In this document: positions 1 to 6,089 of the stretch, piece after piece
Position numbering within the stretch: the stretch's first letter is position 1
Layout of the letters: each line of letters begins with the position of its first letter
Origin: Chitinophagaceae bacterium
GTDB taxonomy: Bacteria > Bacteroidota > Bacteroidia > Chitinophagales > Chitinophagaceae
Assembly: GCA_003534175.1 (NCBI GenBank)
Contig: DPFD01000252.1
Coordinates: 1,229 to 7,317, forward strand
DNA: 6,089 bases
Reading direction: 5' to 3'
Translations under genes and position numbers: made by a program
Notes under the pieces: model-generated
The model's database searches: none
What the model was told of the DNA's origin: nothing
What the model saw: the letters and a program-made list of their open reading frames with translations, nothing else

Positions 1-149
1 ATTACATTCTCTCTGTTGATCCAGAGTTTTTCAAATGCACCCTGCACAATATCCTTTGCATCCTCCTCATGCCGAAGGTTCTTCAACAGATAACGAAACA
101 CGTTATCGGCATAAAGGGTTACACAGTCGTTATACTCTTTCTCAGTCAT
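1..149 (-). CDS. ECF-type RNA polymerase sigma factor, N-terminal part (runs off left edge)
   Basis: Reading left from the ATG at 149-147 gives 49 codons without a stop up to the window edge, beginning MTEKEYNDCVTLYADNVFRY. Residues 14-46 look like sigma-70 region 2, the part that binds the core polymerase clamp and recognises the -10 element: a DNVFRYLLKN helix, then HEEDAKDIVQ and AFEKLW, the usual core of small Bacteroidota RpoE-like ECF sigma factors. Region 4 (-35 recognition) would lie outside the window, as would any anti-sigma partner, so the ECF subgroup and stimulus cannot be given. The gene is divergent from kbl and preceded by a candidate ECF-type promoter, which suggests autoregulation. 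The start is favoured because the first residues match the compact N-terminus usual in such proteins. Seen: the open frame and motif. Inferred: ECF class and autoregulation. Confidence 0.85.
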   Translation of the reverse strand, partial: MTEKEYNDCVTLYADNVFRYLLKNLRHEEDAKDIVQGAFEKLWINRENV

Positions 150-172
150 GGTTTAATAGTCAGTTTCCCGGC

Positions 173-183
173 TTTAGGCTAAA
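173..183. repeat. Small inverted repeat in the sigma-gene leader
   Basis: TTTAG-G-CTAAA forms two perfect 5-nt arms around one central base, just inside the predicted transcript start of the left-facing sigma gene. It could be a small operator or chance; the arms are too short, and the centre too tight, for an RNA hairpin. Confidence 0.2.
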
Positions 184-190
184 TCCTACC

Positions 191-222
191 CTTATACGGT
201 AAACCATTTCGAATAGTTACAA
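191..222 (-). promoter_or_regulatory. Candidate ECF-type promoter for the left-facing sigma gene
   Basis: On the minus strand, TTGTAAC (222-216) is followed after exactly 17 nt by CGTATAAG (198-191). An AAC-containing -35 and a CGT-containing -10 at about this spacing is the general pattern of ECF sigma promoters, and ECF genes are often autoregulated. Transcription would begin near 185, leaving about 35 nt of leader before the ATG at 149. The assignment rests on pattern only. Confidence 0.4.
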
Positions 223-237
223 CAAAGGTGAAAAAAA

Positions 238-247
238 ATTAATTAAT
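238..247. repeat. AT-rich palindrome between the divergent promoters
   Basis: ATTAATTAAT is a perfect 10-bp palindrome next to an A8 run (231-238), located between the two predicted promoters. AT-rich palindromes of this size arise easily by chance; an UP-element or protein-binding role is only possible. Confidence 0.2.
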
Positions 248-285
248 GGTTTGATACAGGCAAAATCAGCAACAATTCCCTCTAT

Positions 286-319
286 TTTGGGCTTTTCTGC
301 TCCACAGTGATTAGATTTG
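286..319 (+). promoter_or_regulatory. Candidate primary-sigma (Bacteroidota-type) promoter for kbl
   Basis: TTTG at 286-289 and TAGATTTG at 312-319 are separated by 22 nt. The second is an exact fit to the TAnnTTTG -7 element and the first to the TTTG/TTG -33 element of Bacteroidota housekeeping promoters; the spacing lies at the long end of the known range. Transcription would start near 324, giving a leader of only about 16 nt before the kbl ATG at 340. The three plus-strand genes that follow have gaps of 6 and 19 nt, so this promoter could serve all of them. Confidence 0.5.
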
Positions 320-339
320 TGGGCCTAATGTGAAGCATT

Positions 340-1527
340 ATGAATGAAAAGTTTGTACAACGGATAGCAAAGGAGCTGGAAGAGATTAAAGCTGCGGGAT
401 TGTTCAAAAGTGAACGCGTGATTACCAGTCCGCAGGGGGCCGAAATAACCGTTAACGGTAAAACAGTCCTGAATTTTTGTGCCAACAACTACCTGGGCCT
501 GTCTTCTCACCCTAAAGTAATTGAAGCGGCCAAGGCCTGCATTGATAACCGGGGGTATGGATTGAGCAGTGTTCGTTTCATCTGCGGTACACAGGACATC
601 CACAAAACTCTGGAAAAAAAGATTGCTGAATTTCTGGGCACGGAAGATACCATCCTGTATGCCGCTGCTTTTGATGCCAACGGGGGTGTTTTTGAACCCT
701 TGTTTGGAGAGGAGGATGCCATCATCAGTGATGCGCTGAACCACGCGAGTATCATTGATGGCATTCGTTTATGCAAAGCGCAGCGATTCAGGTACGAGCA
801 TAATAACATGGAAGACCTAGAAGCTAAACTGAAGGAAAGCAGTCACCTGCGCAGCCGGATTATTGTAACCGATGGTTCTTTCAGTATGGATGGCACCATT
901 GCCCAGCTGGATAAAATATGCGACCTGGCAGATCAATACGATGCTGCAGTGATGATAGACGAATGTCATTCATCCGGATTTTTAGGAAAAACCGGCCGCG
1001 GAACACACGAATACCGTGGTGTGATGGGCAGGATAGATATTATAACCGGCACCTTGGGTAAGGCGCTGGGCGGTGCATCAGGAGGATTTACCTCGGGCAG
1101 AAAAGAAATCATTGAAATGTTGCGGCAGCGCAGCCGTCCGTATCTGTTCAGTAACACACTCGCCCCCAGCATTGTAGGTGCATCCATCGCTGTGCTGGAT
1201 ATGTTGAGTGAAACAACCGCGTTGCGGGATAAACTGGAAGCCAACACCAAATTGTTCCGCACAGAAATGACTGCAGCGGGTTTTGATATCAAACCCGGCG
1301 ACCACCCCATCGTACCTATCATGCTGTATGATGCAAAGGTTGCTCAGGAATTTGCTGCCCGTTTACTGGATGAAGGAATTTATGTAATTGGATTCTTTTT
1401 TCCGGTGGTTCCTAAAGGTCAGGCACGCATCAGGGTACAGTTGAGTGCGGCGCATGATACACACCACATCCAAAAAGCCATTGATGCATTTGTACGTGTA
1501 GGAAAATCATTGGGAGTATTGAAATAG
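340..1527 (+). CDS. kbl: Glycine C-acetyltransferase (2-amino-3-ketobutyrate CoA ligase)
   Basis: A PLP-dependent, cytoplasmic alpha-oxoamine synthase of 395 aa, close to the E. coli Kbl length of about 398. It interconverts 2-amino-3-ketobutyrate plus CoA with glycine plus acetyl-CoA, the second step of threonine breakdown through threonine dehydrogenase. Visible landmarks are NFCANNYLGL (45-54), SVRFICGTQDIHK (77-89), FDANGG (111-116), LNHASIIDGIRLCKA (133-147), the cofactor-site IDECHSSGFLG (206-216; D207 should pair with the pyridine nitrogen) and ITGTLGKALGGASGG (235-249), whose K241 should form the Schiff base. RQRSRPYLFSN and GFFFPVVPKGQARIR complete the Kbl signature. The relatives BioF, HemA and serine palmitoyltransferase are less likely because these blocks are Kbl-specific. 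The only in-frame start near the N-terminus is the ATG at 340. No threonine dehydrogenase gene is adjacent, and lutB follows after 6 nt. Confidence 0.96.
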   Translation: MNEKFVQRIAKELEEIKAAGLFKSERVITSPQGAEITVNGKTVLNFCANNYLGLSSHPKVIEAAKACIDNRGYGLSSVRFICGTQDIHKTLEKKIAEFLGTEDTILYAAAFDANGGVFEPLFGEEDAIISDALNHASIIDGIRLCKAQRFRYEHNNMEDLEAKLKESSHLRSRIIVTDGSFSMDGTIAQLDKICDLADQYDAAVMIDECHSSGFLGKTGRGTHEYRGVMGRIDIITGTLGKALGGASGGFTSGRKEIIEMLRQRSRPYLFSNTLAPSIVGASIAVLDMLSETTALRDKLEANTKLFRTEMTAAGFDIKPGDHPIVPIMLYDAKVAQEFAARLLDEGIYVIGFFFPVVPKGQARIRVQLSAAHDTHHIQKAIDAFVRVGKSLGVLK

Positions 1528-1533
1528 AAACTT

Positions 1534-2907
1534 ATGTCTGAACAATCTAAACAATTCCTTGCCAAGAGTGCCATTAAAGCGGCTGATTTAACCCACCGTC
1601 AAACCATTCAGTTCAACATCGGACGGTATAATGCCGCTGTACCAAAAGGCAAAAGTCAGTTTGTTCATTTGAATCATGCAAGGGAAATGGCCAAAAATGT
1701 AAAATGGCGTGCCATTGAAACCCTCGATCAGCAACTTGAATTATTTGAAAGACACTTTACCGAACGGGGAGGTAAAGTGATATGGGCGGAAGATGCGCAG
1801 CAGGCCACTGATGCCATTTTGAAAATTTGCCGCGAGAAGCAATGCAAAACGCTCGTGAAAAGTAAAAGCATGGTAACGGAGGAAATTCACCTCAACCGCA
1901 TGCTGGAGCAACATGGCATTGAAAGTGTGGAAACTGATTTAGGGGAATACATTCAGCAGCTGGATGGTGAAGCCCCTTATCATATTGTTACCCCGGCCAT
2001 GCACAAAAGCAAGGAAGATGTAGCGAGGTTGTTCAGTGATAAGTTAGGCACTCCACCCAATCTCACCCCGGAAGAACTTACACTAACCGCCCGCGAAATT
2101 TTACGTAAAAAGTTTGTGGAAGCAGAGGTTGGTGTTACAGGCGCTAATTTCATCATCAGCGATATCGGTGCGGTAGCCGTTACTGAAAATGAAGGCAACG
2201 CGCGTTTGTGTACGGCATTTCCCAAAACACACATCGTGGTAGTAGGGATTGAAAAGGTGATTCCGTCATTAACCGACTTAGCCCTTTTCTGGCCCCTGCT
2301 GAGCACTTACGGTACCGGACAAACGCTTACGGTGTACAACAGTATCTTCTCCGGACCCAGACAATCTAATGAAACCGACGGGCCTGAAGAGATGATTGTG
2401 ATTCTGCTGGACAATGGCCGTACCAACATTTTGAAAAATCCTGTACAGCGCGAAAGCCTCTACTGCATCAGATGCGGTGCCTGCCTGAATGCCTGTCCGG
2501 TGTACAAAAACATCGGTGGCCACACTTATGGTGCTACGTACAGCGGGCCGATTGGTAGTGTGATTACTCCGCACCTGCAGGGCCTGGATGAATATAAACA
2601 TTTGAGTTACGCCTCATCACTTTGCGGCAACTGTACTGAAGTTTGTGCTGTTAAAATCAACCTGCACGAATTGTTGCTGCACAACCGTGAAGAATCTGTA
2701 AGCACGGGCCATACCACCTTTACTGAAAGAATGGCGTGGAAGATGTGGAAGTTCTCCAGTTTGAACCGCCGGTTGATGAACGCCGGAAACGGTAAATTAA
2801 AAAACAAGGTGGTGAATAAAATTTTCACACAATGGACCAAAAACCGGGGTGCATTGTCGTTCAGTGCCAAAACCTTTAATCAGATGTGGAAGGATAAGCA
2901 CCAATAA
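1534..2907 (+). CDS. lutB: LutB/LldF-family lactate-utilisation iron-sulfur protein
   Basis: 457 aa, the usual LutB length. LutB is the LUD-domain, double iron-sulfur-cluster subunit of the cytoplasmic LutABC complex that oxidises L-lactate to pyruvate. Domain order: N-terminal helical segment (1-65), LUD domain (about 66-300, including VKSKSMVTEEIHLN near 108-121 and VGVTGANFIISDIGAVAVTE near 199-218), a first cluster motif CIRCGACLNACP (C311, C314, C317, C321), the family block GGHTYGATYSGPIGSV (328-343), a second motif LCGNCTEVC (C364, C367, C371), then a LutB-type C-terminal tail. The residue after C371 is Ala where family members normally have Pro. The start ATG lies 6 nt behind the kbl stop, so the two are almost certainly co-transcribed. 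No lutA (CCG-domain) or lutC gene is next to it, so the lactate role is inferred from family only; partners may be elsewhere or the substrate may differ. Confidence 0.93.
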   Translation: MSEQSKQFLAKSAIKAADLTHRQTIQFNIGRYNAAVPKGKSQFVHLNHAREMAKNVKWRAIETLDQQLELFERHFTERGGKVIWAEDAQQATDAILKICREKQCKTLVKSKSMVTEEIHLNRMLEQHGIESVETDLGEYIQQLDGEAPYHIVTPAMHKSKEDVARLFSDKLGTPPNLTPEELTLTAREILRKKFVEAEVGVTGANFIISDIGAVAVTENEGNARLCTAFPKTHIVVVGIEKVIPSLTDLALFWPLLSTYGTGQTLTVYNSIFSGPRQSNETDGPEEMIVILLDNGRTNILKNPVQRESLYCIRCGACLNACPVYKNIGGHTYGATYSGPIGSVITPHLQGLDEYKHLSYASSLCGNCTEVCAVKINLHELLLHNREESVSTGHTTFTERMAWKMWKFSSLNRRLMNAGNGKLKNKVVNKIFTQWTKNRGALSFSAKTFNQMWKDKHQ

Positions 2908-2926
2908 TTTCCGGCTTTCTAACCTG

Positions 2927-4204
2927 ATGTTGCTGATTTATTCGCATCATATTACTCCCAGGCTTTCCTATACCCTGCAATTCATTTTCAATGAAGTGTG
3001 GAAGTATCCCTTTGAGCTGACCGACCGTGCTGATGTGTTTGAGGCTTTTGAAGGCCCAAGGATATACTACGGAAAGAATCCCCCTGCCACCTGTATTCAA
3101 ATTGAACCACAGGGTTTACTGCATGCAACCGGCATACAGCCACAGGAGATACAATGTTTTACACACCTGGGTTATCCCGCATTTTTTAAATCTCCGGGTG
3201 TCGGCTATCCATTCGATATTTTCAGTGGGGTGTTTTACCTGAGCAGCAGGTATGAAGAATATCTGCCACATACCAAAGACCTGTACGGACGTTTCCCGCA
3301 CACCGCCTCGCTTGCTTTTCAGGAGGGATTTTTAAACATCCCCTTGGTAAACTATTGGTTAATTGATTTTCAGCAGGCTGTACGGCAGTTATATCCCGGA
3401 TTTCAGCCGGCAGGGAATGTGTTTCGGTATGTGCGCACCTACGACATCGACATTGCCTGGTCGTACAAACACAAAGGCTTTGGAAGAAACCTGGGCGGCT
3501 GGCTGTTGAAGCCCGGACTGGAAAGATGCAGGGTACTCGCGGGGCGTAAGCCGGATCCGTATGACAGCTACACGTTCATTGAACAGCTGTCAGCAAAATA
3601 TCACCACCAGCCAATATTTTTCTTTTTATTATCGGAAGACCGCAACCGGTACAACAAAAACATCCGTCCGTCACACCCAGCGATGCAGGAATTAATACAC
3701 CGCCTGAATCATTATCGTGCGGGTATTCATCCATCCTACAACAGCATGCAACAACCCGGGTTAATAGAACAGGAAATTTCCCTCTTACAAAATATAACGG
3801 AGAAGCCTGTACGCGATTCGAGACAGCATTATCTGCGTTTCGAATTACCGCAGACTTACCGTGCATTGATACGTGCCGGCATAGTGAATGAATTCAGCAT
3901 GGGATATGGGAGCATCAACGGATTCCGTGCATCTGTGGCACATGCATTCCATTGGTATGATCTTGAAGCAGAGCAGATTACACCGCTTAAAATTCATCCG
4001 TTCTGTTTCATGGATGCCAACAGTTATTTCGAACAGAAGCAGGATGTAACGGTTACGCAACAGGAACTGAACGATTATTATGAAAAGTGCCGGAGTGTGC
4101 ACGGCTGTATGATAACCATATTTCACAACCATATCCTGGGTAGCGACAAAATGTTTAGTGGCTGGAGTGAGATGTATGCACAGTTTGCTTCGCGAATCAG
4201 TTAA
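2927..4204 (+). CDS. Polysaccharide deacetylase-like protein with Bacteroidota-type N-terminal domain
   Basis: 425 aa from the ATG at 2927. The N-terminal half (about 1-160; MLLIYSHHITPRLSYTLQFI, then VGYPFDIFSGVFYLSSRYEEY near 92-112) resembles the domain that precedes a NodB-like fold in many Bacteroidota proteins (probably DUF7033). The C-terminal half has TYDIDIAW (171-178) in place of the NodB TFDDG block, AGIHPSYNS (265-273) in place of the HxxxHP block, SRQHYLRF (298-305), GYGSINGFRAS (326-336) and a terminal TIFHNH (397-402). Such enzymes remove acetyl groups from cell-surface or wall glycans using a metal held by Asp and two His. Here the first His of the motif-2 pair is Arg264, so activity is uncertain. 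No signal peptide or membrane helix is evident. An upstream in-frame ATG at 2849 would overlap lutB by 59 nt; the 2927 start is preferred because MLLIYSH-type N-termini are typical of the family. The natural substrate is unknown. Confidence 0.8.
   Translation: MLLIYSHHITPRLSYTLQFIFNEVWKYPFELTDRADVFEAFEGPRIYYGKNPPATCIQIEPQGLLHATGIQPQEIQCFTHLGYPAFFKSPGVGYPFDIFSGVFYLSSRYEEYLPHTKDLYGRFPHTASLAFQEGFLNIPLVNYWLIDFQQAVRQLYPGFQPAGNVFRYVRTYDIDIAWSYKHKGFGRNLGGWLLKPGLERCRVLAGRKPDPYDSYTFIEQLSAKYHHQPIFFFLLSEDRNRYNKNIRPSHPAMQELIHRLNHYRAGIHPSYNSMQQPGLIEQEISLLQNITEKPVRDSRQHYLRFELPQTYRALIRAGIVNEFSMGYGSINGFRASVAHAFHWYDLEAEQITPLKIHPFCFMDANSYFEQKQDVTVTQQELNDYYEKCRSVHGCMITIFHNHILGSDKMFSGWSEMYAQFASRIS
4197..4204. 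other. Tail-to-tail overlap of convergent genes
   Basis: The 8 bp TCAGTTAA contain both stop codons: TAA (4202-4204) for the plus-strand deacetylase-like gene and TGA (reverse complement of 4197-4199) for the minus-strand transporter gene. There is no intergenic space for a terminator, so the transcripts probably overlap at their 3' ends. Confidence 0.9.
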
Positions 4205-5114
4205 TTTTTTTATGGTCTGCTTTTCTCACACTGTAATTCACCAGAAACACTCCAAGCAAAGTAAAGGCAGCTCCATACAAAATGTGGATGGTAAGTTTTT
4301 CATCCAGCCACCATGCCGCCAGCAACATGGCTACAAGCGGGTTGATGTAGGCATACAGTGATGCGATGGCCATCGGAAGTTTTTTAGTGGAGTATATAAA
4401 TGCAGCGAAGGCTACTATCGAACCAATGGCTACCAGATACAGAACAGACGCCCAGCCTTCCCAGCTGATGGTTGAAACCGGAACGGGATCCTGCAGGAGG
4501 TAAGACATACCTAGTAATACCACCGAACTCATCAACATTTGCCAGCCGATACCATAATAGGGGTTGATGGTAAATGTTTTGCGTGTAACAAAAATGGTTC
4601 CCAGGCTCCACGATAACATGGCGATGACGGAAAGGGCAAGTCCGAATAAAAACAGACTGTTGCCCGTTAAGCGGATATTTTCATAAAAAACAATCACCAT
4701 ACCGGTTACGCCTAATAGAAATCCAACCAGGGTAAGTGGTAAAATTTTTCTGCCCTTGTAAAATATTCTTTCAATCAGTACCACACTGAGTGGATACAGC
4801 GCTCCGATAAGTGCTCCCAGTCCGGTAGGAATATAATTCAGCCCCCAGGTACTCAGGCCGTTGGCTGCCACGAACATAAACAGACAAACTATAAACATGC
4901 GCCTGAGCTGATACCGGTTGGGTAACGGATACTTTTTCACCACCATAAAAAATAGCACAAAACAAAGTCCGGCCACAAACTGTCGTATAGCCGTTAACTG
5001 AAGTGCAGGAATTTCACGTATGCCCACTTTGCTTACCACCCAGGTGGTTCCCCAAAGGGTAGAGGTAAGAAAAAGGGCGATATAGCCTTTGTTTTTTAAG
5101 GCGCTGGGCGGCAT
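4197..5114 (-). CDS. EamA-family (drug/metabolite transporter superfamily) permease
   Basis: 305 aa with ten hydrophobic segments at about 10-29, 36-58, 71-90, 96-116, 125-144, 152-176, 186-206, 219-240, 247-267 and 275-293: the 5+5 duplicated EamA layout of an inner-membrane carrier. Family landmarks are LWGTTWVVSKVG in helix 1, ALIGALYPLSVVLIE in helix 4, and the conserved C-terminal block ASLYAYINPLVAMLLAAWWL (251-270) followed by DEKLT. The charged tail VRKADHKKIN should face the cytoplasm. DMT/EamA proteins export amino acids, nucleotide-sugar precursors or other small metabolites; nothing here fixes the substrate. The ATG lies 2 nt after the purH stop on the same strand, pointing to co-transcription and possible translational coupling. 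Its TGA overlaps the end of the convergent deacetylase-like gene by 8 bp. Confidence 0.93.
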   Translation of the reverse strand: MPPSALKNKGYIALFLTSTLWGTTWVVSKVGIREIPALQLTAIRQFVAGLCFVLFFMVVKKYPLPNRYQLRRMFIVCLFMFVAANGLSTWGLNYIPTGLGALIGALYPLSVVLIERIFYKGRKILPLTLVGFLLGVTGMVIVFYENIRLTGNSLFLFGLALSVIAMLSWSLGTIFVTRKTFTINPYYGIGWQMLMSSVVLLGMSYLLQDPVPVSTISWEGWASVLYLVAIGSIVAFAAFIYSTKKLPMAIASLYAYINPLVAMLLAAWWLDEKLTIHILYGAAFTLLGVFLVNYSVRKADHKKIN

Positions 5115-5116
5115 GG

Positions 5117-6089
5117 TTAATGTTTGAAATGCCTGGTTGATGTCATCACCATGGCGAGATGGTGTTGCTTACAATATGTAACGGATTCTTCATCACGAAT
5201 GGAACCTCCGGGTTGAATGAATGCGCGTACGCCTGCTTCATGTCCGATTTGTACACAGTCGCTAAAAGGGAAGAAGGCATCGCTGGCCATCACCGCATCC
5301 TGCAGGTCCAGATTAAACTGTCGTGCCTTTGCAATGGCATGGCGCAGTGCGTCTACTCTGCTGGTTTGTCCGCACCCCTTTCCTACAAGTTGACCGTTTT
5401 TAACCAGCGCAATGGCGTTACTCTTCAGGTGTTTACAGATAATATTGGCGAATTTTAAATCGGCCTGTTGCGTGGTAGTTGTTTCCACTCCACCTACCTC
5501 ATTCCATGTTTCGTAAGCTGCCTGATTGTAATCCTGAACCAGTAATCCGCCCAGCAACGTACGGTACTGGCTACCCGAAAATGGATGTTCATTGGTTTGA
5601 AGCAGTATCCGATTTTTCTTTGCCTGAAGCACGGTAAGTGCCTCCGCTTCGAAACCGGGTGCCAGCAGTACTTCAAAAAATAACTCATTCATTAAACGGG
5701 CTGTTGCGGCATCAATATTTCGATTCGAAATCAGCACTCCGCCGAAGGCGCTCTCGGGATCGCCCTCCAGGGCTGCTTTCCAGGCAGCTACCGTGGTGGA
5801 GCGTTGAGCCACACCACACACATTGGTATGTTTGATGATGGCAAACACTGCATCTGTTGTTCCCGCGAAATCACTCATCAGTTGGAGGGCTGCTTCAACA
5901 TCTACCAGGTTGTTGTATGACAAGGCCTTCCCGTGCAATTGTTTAAAATCGGCAGATAAACTGCCATAAAAAGTAGCTTGCTGGTGTGGGTTTTCACCAT
6001 ATCGTAAAACCGTTTCCGGTTGATTAAACGGAGTGATGAAATTGGATTGATGAAAATAATTTGAAATGGCTGTATCGTACGAAGTGCAC
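5117..6089 (-). CDS. purH: Bifunctional AICAR formyltransferase/IMP cyclohydrolase, C-terminal part (5' end beyond right edge)
   Basis: 323 codons are visible; the full protein is normally a little over 500 aa, so roughly the first 185 residues (most of the IMP cyclohydrolase domain) lie outside. PurH carries out the last two steps of purine biosynthesis: AICAR plus 10-formyl-THF to FAICAR, then ring closure to IMP. In visible-residue numbering: TSYDTAISNYF (2-12), VLRYGENPHQ (27-36), LHGKALSYNNL (51-61), the formyltransferase active-site IKHTNVCGVA (85-94; K86 and H87 are the catalytic pair), ESAFGG (112-117), GCGQTSRVDA (238-247), SDAFFPFSD (269-277), QPGGSIRDEE (292-301) and the terminal MTSTRHFKH. 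The frame stays open upstream of the TTG at 5938-5936, which encodes an internal Leu (QLHGK) and is not a start. Regulation cannot be judged because the promoter is off-window. The gene is intact as far as seen. Confidence 0.97.
   Translation of the reverse strand, partial: CTSYDTAISNYFHQSNFITPFNQPETVLRYGENPHQQATFYGSLSADFKQLHGKALSYNNLVDVEAALQLMSDFAGTTDAVFAIIKHTNVCGVAQRSTTVAAWKAALEGDPESAFGGVLISNRNIDAATARLMNELFFEVLLAPGFEAEALTVLQAKKNRILLQTNEHPFSGSQYRTLLGGLLVQDYNQAAYETWNEVGGVETTTTQQADLKFANIICKHLKSNAIALVKNGQLVGKGCGQTSRVDALRHAIAKARQFNLDLQDAVMASDAFFPFSDCVQIGHEAGVRAFIQPGGSIRDEESVTYCKQHHLAMVMTSTRHFKH

Noticed and set aside
250..289. Alternative kbl promoter using TTTG at 250-253 with TATTTTG at 283-289
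   Set aside because: The spacer is 29 nt, longer than Bacteroidota promoters allow, and the -7 match is one base short; the 286-319 pair is better.
328..333. ATG-TGA start-stop pair just ahead of kbl
   Set aside because: A six-base coincidence with no ribosome-binding signal; no basis for a regulatory mini-ORF.
325..744. 139-codon open frame on the minus strand
   Set aside because: It lies opposite kbl, has no recognisable motif, and the plus-strand frame is an unambiguous Kbl; it is a shadow frame.
2849..2926. 26-residue N-terminal extension of the deacetylase-like gene
   Set aside because: It would overlap lutB by 59 nt, is basic and unlike the family N-terminus; the ATG at 2927 fits better.
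4184..4211. Possible terminator: weak stem TTTGC/GCGAA (4184-4196) with a T7 run (4205-4211)
   Set aside because: The stem has 5 pairs including a wobble, and 8 nt separate it from the T run, so it does not resemble an intrinsic terminator.
4158..4361. 67-codon plus-strand open frame across the convergent junction
   Set aside because: It lies out of frame in the end of the deacetylase-like gene and antisense to the transporter gene, and shows no motif.
5117..5938. A 273-residue gene starting at the TTG at 5938
   Set aside because: The frame continues upstream to the window edge with PurH motifs (YDTAISNYF, LRYGENPHQ); the TTG encodes an internal Leu.

Overview
The window reads as an ordinary chromosomal stretch of a Bacteroidota bacterium, most likely from or near the Chitinophagaceae. 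The support is: a TAnnTTTG-type -7 element upstream of kbl, little sign of Shine-Dalgarno sequences before the starts, an RpoE-like ECF sigma factor of the type common in that group, and a polysaccharide deacetylase-like protein with a lineage-typical N-terminal half. The assignment is inferred from protein style and promoter grammar, not from a search.

Layout. Positions 1-149 (minus) hold the first 49 codons of an ECF sigma factor that runs off the left edge. A 190-bp divergent intergenic region (150-339) carries a candidate ECF-type promoter facing left and a candidate primary-sigma promoter facing right. Rightwards follows a tight three-gene plus-strand run: kbl (glycine C-acetyltransferase, 340-1527), lutB (LUD-domain iron-sulfur protein, 1534-2907, 6-nt gap) and a polysaccharide deacetylase-like gene (2927-4204, 19-nt gap). 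From the right edge a minus-strand pair converges on it: purH (5117-6089, 5' end missing) and an EamA/DMT transporter gene (4197-5114), with 2 nt between the purH stop and the transporter start. The two runs meet tail to tail with an 8-bp overlap of stop regions. No other intergenic space is longer than about 20 bases.

How the genes may work together. Kbl interconverts 2-amino-3-ketobutyrate plus CoA and glycine plus acetyl-CoA, the second step of threonine breakdown. LutB is the iron-sulfur subunit of the LutABC L-lactate oxidation complex, but neither lutA nor lutC is adjacent, nor is the threonine dehydrogenase gene that often accompanies kbl. purH (the last two steps of IMP synthesis) and the transporter are probably co-transcribed, with no evident functional link. 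I found no RNA gene, mobile element, CRISPR array or clear intrinsic terminator. I see no convincing undescribed system; the points worth a second look are the solitary lutB, the non-canonical metal motif of the deacetylase-like protein, and the divergent regulatory region.
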